Assembly: GCF_025567095.1 (NCBI RefSeq) | Contig: NZ_JAOQJH010000018.1 | Origin: Anthropogastromicrobium aceti | GTDB lineage: Bacteria > Bacillota > Clostridia > Lachnospirales > Lachnospiraceae | Direction: 5' to 3' (one strand) | DNA: 64,000 bases | Shown: in pieces, positions 16,539 to 23,730 of the stretch | Position numbering within the stretch: position 1 is the first letter of the stretch | Layout: the number at the start of each line of letters is the position of its first letter | Notes under the pieces: generated by a model | Database searches by the model: none | What the model was told of the DNA's origin: nothing | Seen by the model: the letters and a program-made list of their open reading frames with translations, nothing else | Program-made: the position numbers and the translations under genes

Positions 16539-19500
16539 ATGAATAAATTGATGAAATCCGAATGGAGAGACCGCATCGGTCATTGGGTGCGCACACTCAA
16601 AGATGATTTTTATCAGCCGCTTGGTGAGATTCAATGGGAGGCATTTCGCACAAATGAACAGCTCTCACTTGGTGAGGCAAAAAGAGAGCAGTTTGTTTCG
16701 GTAAAGCCAGGTTTTACTTGGGGAAATACATATGAATATTGTTGGATGAAGGGACACATTCAGCTAAGTGAGGAAGCTAATGGCAAACGTATTGTGATGA
16801 ATTTGAAGCCAGATGGTGAGGCAACACTGTTTGTAAATGATAAGGCTTTTGGTACATACCGTGCGTCTTGGGTTAATGAGCCGCATCATTATATTGTAGA
16901 CAATGTGTTAAGTCGCTGTGCAAAGGGAGACGAGCAGTTTGATATCATGATGGAGGTCTATGCTGGTCATTATTATCCAGAGGCACCGACAGGAGGATGT
17001 GCGACAGGTCCAGTGCTTCCGGGCTCCTATACAGACAAATTAGAAGAGGGAAAGAGACGTACATTAGGACGCTGCACTTACGGAATTTGGAATGAAGATG
17101 CTTACCAACTTTTTATGGATGTAGATACACTTGGACGTTTACTTGAAGTGCTTGACAAGACAAGCCTTAGAGCGGCAAAAATAGCAAAGGCATTGGAACA
17201 GTTTACATTGATTGTTGATTTTGAGCAGGAACGGGATGCCAGAATTGAGTCCTATAAAAAAGCGCGTGAAGCTTTAAAGCCAGTGCTAGAGGCCGAGAAT
17301 GGTTCGACAATGCCAGTTTTTTATGCAGTGGGAAATGCTCATTTGGATTTGGCTTGGTTGTGGCCGATTGCGGAAACCGGTCGTAAAACCGCGCGTACAT
17401 TTGCGGCGCAGCTTCGTCTGATTGAGGAATATCCAGAATATAAATTTATTCAGAGCCAGCCAGCAGAGTATGAGATGTGCCGCAAACTGTATCCGGAACT
17501 TTTTGAGCGAATCAAGGCGGCTGTCAAAAAAGGACAGTGGATTGCAGAGGGTGCCATGTGGGTGGAACCTGACACGAATATGGCAAGTGGTGAGGCACTG
17601 ATTCGTCAACTGCTGTATGGAAAGCAGTATTATAAGGATGTATTTGATGTGGACAGTGAAGTGCTGTGGCTTCCAGATACGTTTGGCTACACAGGGGCAT
17701 TGCCACAGATTTTAAAGGGATGCAAGGTCAACTATCTGGTAACACAGAAGATCTTTTGGTCATATAACGAGGGTGAGCAATTTCCGTATCATTACTTTAA
17801 CTGGGAAGGCATAGACGGAAGTAGGATTGTGTCATTTCTTCCGACAAGCTATACTTATAAGACTAATCCTAAGCAACTTGAAGAAGTGTGGAAAAACAGA
17901 AGTCAGCTTCAGGATCTGGATGCCTTTTTGCTGCCGTTTGGCTATGGCGATGGCGGCGGTGGTCCAACAAGAGACGATATTGAGTATGCAAAAAGAGAAC
18001 AAAATCTTGAGGGTGCACCGAGAGTTGAACTGTCTGATCCGAAGAGCTTTTTCAAGAAAATGGAAGAAGCGGGTGGACCAGTCAATACTTATGTAGGTGA
18101 GCTGTATTTTAATGCACACAGAGGAACCTACACCTCTCAGGCAAAAGTAAAGCAAAATAATAGACGTGCTGAGTTTGCACTTCGCGAGATGGAGATGTGG
18201 GGAGCATTTGGTCTTTGTAAGGGAAATGTATATGACAGTGAGAAGGCTGATGCTCTCTGGAAGGAATTATTGTTAAATCAGTTTCACGATATTCTTCCAG
18301 GCTCCTCGATTGGAAGAGTTTACGAGGAAGCAAGGAAAGCTGTTGGCGGTGTAATTGAGACAGCAAATAAACAGGCAGATATATATATGAGTCAGCTTGT
18401 AACAAAAGAAAATGAAAATGATGTGACGCTCTTTAACTCATTTGGTTTTGAGAGAAAGACAGTGGTAGAGCTTCCAGAAGCATTTGCAGACGGTGCAAAA
18501 ACCTTTGAAGGAGAGGAAGTTTTTGTTGAGAAGACACCGTTTGGCGTTAAGGCATGGGTAACAATCCCACCGTGCGGAGCTGTTACACTTGTTCCATACA
18601 AGAAGAAAAATGTGGAGCAAAAGGCTGTGTCAGCAGAAAAGACCACGGACGGCATTGCGCTTGAAAATTCACAGGTACGCGTCAAGATAAACAAAAAAGG
18701 CGAGGTGACAAGTTTTGTCCTAAAGGAATCAGGACGTGAGTTTGCAGCAGATGCCTTGAATTGTTTCCATTTTTATAAGGATGTACCACGCATGTTTGAT
18801 GCATGGGATATCGACTCAAATTATAGGGAGCAGGAGCTTGAAGGAGCATTTGATGTGTGTACTGAGCTTGTGGCAGATGGAATAGAAGCAGTCATTAAAG
18901 TTACAGGAAAGATTGGAAATTCTTCATATACACAGTATATTCGTCTGGCAAAGGACAGCAGACGTCTCGAATTTGATACAACGATTGACTGGAAAGAACT
19001 TCATCGCCTGCTAAAGACTTCATTTCCAGTATCGGTTTATGCAGAAAATGGAATCAATGAGATGCAGTTTGGCTATGTAATGCGCCCAACTCATCGTTCA
19101 AGAGAATACGAAAAAGATCGTTTTGAGGTATGCAATCACAGATACAGTGCGCTGTGCGATGCGTCTCACGGTGCAGCCGTATTAAATGACTGCAAGTATG
19201 GAATCAGCATGAATCAAAATGCGTTAGAACTAACTCTTCTTCGTGCAGCAGCAGCGCCAGAAATGCGTGCAGATAATCAGGTTCATCATTTTACATACGC
19301 GTTTACTGCTTGGGAAGGTGATTTTGCCGGATGTGATGTGGTAAAGCAGGGCTATGAACTAAATGAAAAGCCAAGACTGGTGCTGGGATGTGTGCCGACA
19401 TTTAGCATAGCTTCTGTAAAGAACGGCACAGTTGTCTTAGATACAATAAAGCCGGCATTAGACAGAAGCGGTGATTTGATACTTCGTCTGTATGAGTCTA

Positions 19501-19679
19501 AAAAGGCAGCGGGAAAAGCACAGATTTTGCTGAATGTTGATGCAAAGAAGGCTTGGCTTTGTGATATGCTGGAAAATAAAGAGCAGGAGATAGTAATAAA
19601 AGACGGCATGTTAGAGCTTGAGTTTGGTGCATTTCAGATTCAAACGATTCGTCTGTCGATTGAGGAAGCTATGGAATAA
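16539..19679 (+). CDS. Alpha-mannosidase, GH38 family
   Basis: 1046 residues. It hydrolyses terminal alpha-mannosides by a retaining, zinc-dependent mechanism. After an N-terminal beta domain (about 1-255), the catalytic domain has the zinc-binding HLDLAWLW (His268, Asp270) and the nucleophile Asp380 in LPDTFGYTGALPQ. NQFHDILPGSSI marks the middle helical domain with another zinc ligand, and a C-terminal beta-sandwich follows. There is no signal peptide. The upstream open frame from 16476 lacks a ribosome binding site; the ATG at 16539 has AAAGGA at 9-base spacing. Directly after the stop lies a relic of another gene's 3' end (see 19679). Confidence 0.95.
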   Translation: MNKLMKSEWRDRIGHWVRTLKDDFYQPLGEIQWEAFRTNEQLSLGEAKREQFVSVKPGFTWGNTYEYCWMKGHIQLSEEANGKRIVMNLKPDGEATLFVNDKAFGTYRASWVNEPHHYIVDNVLSRCAKGDEQFDIMMEVYAGHYYPEAPTGGCATGPVLPGSYTDKLEEGKRRTLGRCTYGIWNEDAYQLFMDVDTLGRLLEVLDKTSLRAAKIAKALEQFTLIVDFEQERDARIESYKKAREALKPVLEAENGSTMPVFYAVGNAHLDLAWLWPIAETGRKTARTFAAQLRLIEEYPEYKFIQSQPAEYEMCRKLYPELFERIKAAVKKGQWIAEGAMWVEPDTNMASGEALIRQLLYGKQYYKDVFDVDSEVLWLPDTFGYTGALPQILKGCKVNYLVTQKIFWSYNEGEQFPYHYFNWEGIDGSRIVSFLPTSYTYKTNPKQLEEVWKNRSQLQDLDAFLLPFGYGDGGGGPTRDDIEYAKREQNLEGAPRVELSDPKSFFKKMEEAGGPVNTYVGELYFNAHRGTYTSQAKVKQNNRRAEFALREMEMWGAFGLCKGNVYDSEKADALWKELLLNQFHDILPGSSIGRVYEEARKAVGGVIETANKQADIYMSQLVTKENENDVTLFNSFGFERKTVVELPEAFADGAKTFEGEEVFVEKTPFGVKAWVTIPPCGAVTLVPYKKKNVEQKAVSAEKTTDGIALENSQVRVKINKKGEVTSFVLKESGREFAADALNCFHFYKDVPRMFDAWDIDSNYREQELEGAFDVCTELVADGIEAVIKVTGKIGNSSYTQYIRLAKDSRRLEFDTTIDWKELHRLLKTSFPVSVYAENGINEMQFGYVMRPTHRSREYEKDRFEVCNHRYSALCDASHGAAVLNDCKYGISMNQNALELTLLRAAAAPEMRADNQVHHFTYAFTAWEGDFAGCDVVKQGYELNEKPRLVLGCVPTFSIASVKNGTVVLDTIKPALDRSGDLILRLYESKKAAGKAQILLNVDAKKAWLCDMLENKEQEIVIKDGMLELEFGAFQIQTIRLSIEEAME

Positions 19680-19729
19680 AAGAGCCTGCAAATGAAAAGA
19701 CAGAAAGCATTCCGATGATTGCGTATTAA
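19679..19729 (+). pseudogene. 3'-end relic of a second copy of the GH-A hydrolase gene
   Basis: The sixteen codons ending at the TAA at 19727-19729 read KEPANEKTESIPMIAY. The upstream hydrolase ends KVPTDEKAESIPMIAY. The DNA from 19692 to 19731 matches 16436-16475 at 39 of 40 bases. The relic starts at the mannosidase stop codon in a different frame. It looks like the tail of a former tandem duplicate whose body is gone. Confidence 0.8.
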
Positions 19730-19750
19730 ATGCGTTTTTATGAGGTGGAT

Positions 19751-19780
19751 AAAGGGGGCAGGAAACTGCCCCTTTTGTGT
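19751..19780 (+). terminator. Terminator between the convergent mannosidase and GH43 genes
   Basis: AAAGGGGGCA pairs with TGCCCCTTT around a short GGAAAC loop; a T-rich run follows. Being symmetrical, it could also serve the minus-strand gene whose stop lies at 19784. Confidence 0.75.
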
Positions 19781-19783
19781 TTT

Positions 19784-20824
19784 TTATCCTCTTGGATCTT
19801 TTGCAAAGCTTGGGATCTCTACACAGGGCTTTTCATAAACCCAGCCTTTGGCAGGGCCTCCAGCTGCGTGAAACCAGTTCCCTGTAACTTCGTTTACGAC
19901 ATGAAGTCCATTTTCATCTTCTTCCATTTCAAATAAAAGAATACGTTTCTTTGGGTGATCATTTGGGCAGTGGCATGCCATCATTAGCTGACCGCCAAAG
20001 GTATAAAACAGCATTGCATGACCGCCGTCAAGTGCATACAGTGGTTCTAATTCCTGATCCCATGGCCCCAGAATATCACCAAAACGGCTTGTTGCGTAGC
20101 CCACAGCATATGCGCCTTTTTCTGTAAAGCTAGACCAAAGCATAATAAGTTTTCCGCCAGGAAGGCGATGCAAAAATGGTCCGTCTGTCACATAGCCGCC
20201 TTCTTTTGCGCCTTTAGCATTCCATTTGCCATCGGATGCTCTAAATAAAATGACAGGGTCACCAATTGCTTCTCCCAAATCATCAGACATTGGTACTGCA
20301 CAAATTTGACCATCACCAACCTGAAGCCACTCATGACAAAATACCATCCATGGCTTGCCTGATCGGTCAACGTATAATGTTCCATCAAGACTCTGCCATC
20401 CATCTGGTGTAACAGCTTCTTGACGAATGGGTTCAAATGGTCCTTTTGGTGAATCTGATACTAAGCACTGACATTTGCGGTAATGACCGTCTGCACGAAA
20501 TGAGCTGAACAGATAATAGCGTCCTTTCCAGATATGAACCTCTGGTGCCCAATAATCCTTATCTGCCCAGAAATTATTTTGACGAAAACAAATCTGTGGC
20601 TTTGACCAGTGAATCAAATCCTTACTTTCAAGTACGTAAAATACACCATTTTCTTTGTCAGTTTCCACATCTGGGAAACGTTCTGTATCCGCAAACTGTA
20701 CATAAGTGTAGTAGCAGCGGCTTTTTGGATCTGCCAGAATAAATGGGTCGCTGATATGGACATCTCTCACATGGTAAGGATACTGTTCCAGATCAACTGT
20801 GTCATCAGTACAATAAAAACGCAT
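19784..20824 (-). CDS. Glycoside hydrolase family 43 protein
   Basis: 346 residues, no signal peptide. It has five-bladed beta-propeller features of GH43: the catalytic-base Asp26 in VHISDPFILAD, a pKa-modulating Asp region in DYWAPEVHIWKGRYYLF, QSLDGTLYVD, and a candidate general-acid Glu in VFCHEWLQVGDG. The family comprises inverting beta-xylosidases and alpha-arabinofuranosidases; the exact specificity cannot be read here. AAGGAGGG precedes the ATG by six bases. It converges on the alpha-mannosidase and diverges from the HD-GNAT gene. Confidence 0.85.
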   Translation of the reverse strand: MRFYCTDDTVDLEQYPYHVRDVHISDPFILADPKSRCYYTYVQFADTERFPDVETDKENGVFYVLESKDLIHWSKPQICFRQNNFWADKDYWAPEVHIWKGRYYLFSSFRADGHYRKCQCLVSDSPKGPFEPIRQEAVTPDGWQSLDGTLYVDRSGKPWMVFCHEWLQVGDGQICAVPMSDDLGEAIGDPVILFRASDGKWNAKGAKEGGYVTDGPFLHRLPGGKLIMLWSSFTEKGAYAVGYATSRFGDILGPWDQELEPLYALDGGHAMLFYTFGGQLMMACHCPNDHPKKRILLFEMEEDENGLHVVNEVTGNWFHAAGGPAKGWVYEKPCVEIPSFAKDPRG

Positions 20825-21047
20825 GTTATTCCCTCCTTAAAAATGATATCTTTGCTAATTTTTTGTAGATAAAAATAGCTTCCTTTACTGTACACCATAC
20901 CACATCGCTCATCAAAAAACGATGTCAAATTTTATATTCTTTTTGTGTTTTTTTGACGAGCAAAAAATAATATAAAAACCCTACCACTTTTTTGCATTTT
21001 GAGCGATAATGGAAGTGACAAAAATTAAAACTGGGAGACAGAAAAAT

Positions 21048-22088
21048 ATGGAAGCAGAAAAATTAATAGAAGCACTTCACACGGTAGAGAAATTAAAAAG
21101 AACGATGCGTCATTGCTACACATCAGATGACAGGAAGGAAAGTGTAGCAGAGCATTGCTGGCGAGTGGCACTGATGGCATATTGGATGGAAGATGAATTT
21201 CCAGAAGTGGATATTAATAAAGTAATCAAGATGTGTCTTATTCATGATTTGGGTGAATGTTTTACAGGTGATATTCCGTGTTTTAAAAAGACAGAGGCCG
21301 ATGAAGAAACAGAGGAAAATCTGCTGTATCAGTGGGTAGCGACACTTCCAGAGCCACTTAACGATAAGATGCGGACACTTTATCAGGAGATGAGTGAGCT
21401 AAAAACACTAGAGGCAAAGATCTACAAGGCACTCGACAACATGGAGGGTGCACTATCTCATAACGAGTCAGATCTTAAGACCTGGGAGCCGCATGAGTAT
21501 GAACTGACAAAGAATTATGGAATTGATAAGTCGCAGTTTCATCCATATATCAAACATCTGCGCGAATGTATCCGGCAGGAAACTGTGGATAAGATTATCG
21601 CGGCAGGAAGAAATATTACGCTGGCAGAAGAATCCGACAAAGATGAACTTCTAAAGCTGTATCGCTCAATGATAGGCGGCGCAGCAGACTGGAATGAATA
21701 TTATCCTTCCATGGAAAATATTGAGTTTGATATTGCACATGACAGCCTGTTTGTCATGAAAAATCAAAAGGGAGAAATCATTTCGGCCATTTCAATTGAT
21801 CACGACGAAGAAGTGGATAAGCTTGATTGTTGGAGCAAGGATTTTCAGCCGTCAGCAGAGGTGGCACGCGTATGTGTCAGAAAAGATTTGCAGGGACAGG
21901 GCATTGCAAAAATGATGATGGAACACGTATTTGCCGTGCTTCGTGAGCAGAACAAAAAGAGTGTTCATATACTTGTGCGTGATAATCATAAAGTAGCGCT
22001 CAAGTGCTATAGCGATCTTGGATTTGTTCCAGTCGGGGAGTGCGAGCTGTTTGAAAAATACTTTGTCTGTATGGAAAAGAAATTATAA
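21048..22088 (+). CDS. HD-domain phosphohydrolase fused to a GNAT acetyltransferase
   Basis: 346 residues. The N-terminal part (about 1-190) is an HD hydrolase like the YfbR 5'-nucleotidase group, with His36 in VAEHCWRV and His66-Asp67 in LIHDLGE as metal ligands. The C-terminal part (about 195-346) is a GNAT domain with the acetyl-CoA motif VCVRKDLQGQGIAKMMMEHV and RDNHKVALKCYSDLGF. A start at 21009 is possible, but the ATG at 21048 has GGGAG about ten bases upstream and begins in the usual place for the HD domain. Substrates of both halves are unknown. Confidence 0.82.
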   Translation: MEAEKLIEALHTVEKLKRTMRHCYTSDDRKESVAEHCWRVALMAYWMEDEFPEVDINKVIKMCLIHDLGECFTGDIPCFKKTEADEETEENLLYQWVATLPEPLNDKMRTLYQEMSELKTLEAKIYKALDNMEGALSHNESDLKTWEPHEYELTKNYGIDKSQFHPYIKHLRECIRQETVDKIIAAGRNITLAEESDKDELLKLYRSMIGGAADWNEYYPSMENIEFDIAHDSLFVMKNQKGEIISAISIDHDEEVDKLDCWSKDFQPSAEVARVCVRKDLQGQGIAKMMMEHVFAVLREQNKKSVHILVRDNHKVALKCYSDLGFVPVGECELFEKYFVCMEKKL

Positions 22089-22393
22089 AAAATCACCCAT
22101 TTTTCTGTTGCTGCAAAATACAATTTTCCAAATTTGGAAAGATAGATGAGAAAAAATAAAAATCGCGGAAAATAAAGGAAAAACGCGAAAATAATAGGCC
22201 ATGATTCATTTTTTAACGGTTCGAAAACGTTAAAGTAAATGCATACGGGGGGTCATTTTTATTGTAAAATGACCGTTCTTAAAAGGAAAAAGATATGGTA
22301 TATTAAAATATAGAACGAAATAGTTTGAAGAATTTAATTTGGCAGAGGCAAATGTACAGATTTGGATTTAACAGAAAGATGGGAGGAAACAAA
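22089..22393 (+). promoter_or_regulatory. Intergenic region upstream of the surface protein, with palindromes
   Basis: This 305-base AT-rich gap contains three symmetrical sites. TTTCCAAATTTGGAAA is a perfect 16-bp palindrome at 22125-22140. TTTAACG and CGTTAAA at 22212-22234 flank nine bases. GGTCATTTT and AAAATGACC at 22251-22274 flank six bases. No gene is seen. They are likely control sites for the downstream surface-protein gene, but no protein can be named. Confidence 0.5.
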
Positions 22394-23419
22394 ATGAGAA
22401 GAAGACGATTTATGACACCGGCAGTAGTGGCGATGCTTTTTGTGAACACAATAATACAGAATGCACCAGCAGAGCAGACCGTTGAGACAGAAGCGCAGGA
22501 AAAGGAGGTAAAAGTAAACAGTCAGACAACACAAGCAGCGCAAAGTCTGGAGGAGGCGAAGGTAAATCTTGATCAGGCAAAGGAAAATACACGTCAGGCA
22601 CAATCAGCGATGGAAAAAGCAGATCAGGAGGTAAAAGACGCACAGAAAGTCAAGGTCGATGCAGAGGCGGCACAAACGGAAGCAGTACAAAAGGAAGCAG
22701 CAGCAAAAGAAGCAGTTGAGCAGGGATTTTCTGAGAACAAGATGCAATTTGAAAGCGAACTGCAGGCAGCAAATGATGAGGAATCGGCAGTGCAGACAAA
22801 AAAGGAAGCTGCCGATGCAGCACTTAAAGATGCACAGTCGAAAAAAGCGAAGGCCCAGACAAGTCTTTCTGAGGCCCAGAAAAAATATGATGAAGCAATT
22901 GCTAAAAATGGTGAGCTGACGCAGGCAGATGTCGATCAGGCGAACACGGATGCAGAGGAAGCAAAAAATGCGGTGACAGAGCAGGAGCGTCAGGTAGAAT
23001 CCGCACAGAAAGAAGCAGATGCAGCAAAACAGGCTTTGGATGACGCAGAGAAAGAGAGAGCACAGGCAGAAGCCGATGTGCAGGCGGCAAAAGAAGAAAG
23101 GGATGCAGCTAAGCAGACTTATTTACAGGAAGCAGAGAAGTCATCCGAGTCCGACAGCAATGTAAAATCTGCTCAGGAAGCAGCCCAAAACGCACAGAAG
23201 AAATTTGATGAAGCAAAGTCCGCAGCGGATGATTTGAAGGTACAGCAATCCAAAAAGCAGCAGGATCTTTTGGATGCACAGGCTGCAGCGGATGAGGCAG
23301 CTAAGACCTACCAGTCTGTCAAACAGAAGCTTGAGGAAAATGAACAGGCAAAGTCTGCGTTAGAGCAGGCCAAGAAAAATGTTACCGTGGCAGATGATGT
23401 CTGCAGTAAAGCGCAGACG
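22394..23419 (+). CDS. Repetitive coiled-coil surface protein, N-terminal part up to the assembly gap
   Basis: 342 residues before a run of N. It begins with an Arg-rich signal peptide (MRRRRFMTPAVVAMLFVNT), followed by a long heptad-rich, Ala/Lys/Glu/Gln-rich coiled coil. GGGAGG lies 8 bases before this ATG; the open frame back to 22325 has no ribosome binding site. Unit A (EQGFSENKMQFESEL through GELTQADVDQ) occurs here at about 22697-22967 and again after the gap. Unit B (23255-23419) is 163/165 identical to 24967-25131. The piece at 23731-26724 is the rest of the same gene. It belongs to no recognised functional family; it is M-protein-like in composition only. Confidence 0.8.
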
Positions 23420-23730
23420 NNNNNNNNNNNNNNNNNNNNNNNNNNNNNNNNNNNNNNNNNNNNNNNNNNNNNNNNNNNNNNNNNNNNNNNNNNNNNNNNN
23501 NNNNNNNNNNNNNNNNNNNNNNNNNNNNNNNNNNNNNNNNNNNNNNNNNNNNNNNNNNNNNNNNNNNNNNNNNNNNNNNNNNNNNNNNNNNNNNNNNNNN
23601 NNNNNNNNNNNNNNNNNNNNNNNNNNNNNNNNNNNNNNNNNNNNNNNNNNNNNNNNNNNNNNNNNNNNNNNNNNNNNNNNNNNNNNNNNNNNNNNNNNNN
23701 NNNNNNNNNNNNNNNNNNNNNNNNNNNNNN
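23420..23730. other. Assembly gap of 311 N inside a repeat
   Basis: The gap splits the coiled-coil gene. The intact downstream copy shows 297 bases (25132-25428) between the same two flanking words, which would keep the frame; 311 would not. Confidence 0.95.

Noticed and set aside
22212..22234. GGTTCGAAAAC-like string as part of a tRNA
   Set aside because: No acceptor stem, anticodon arm or CCA can be folded around it; it is better explained as an inverted repeat.
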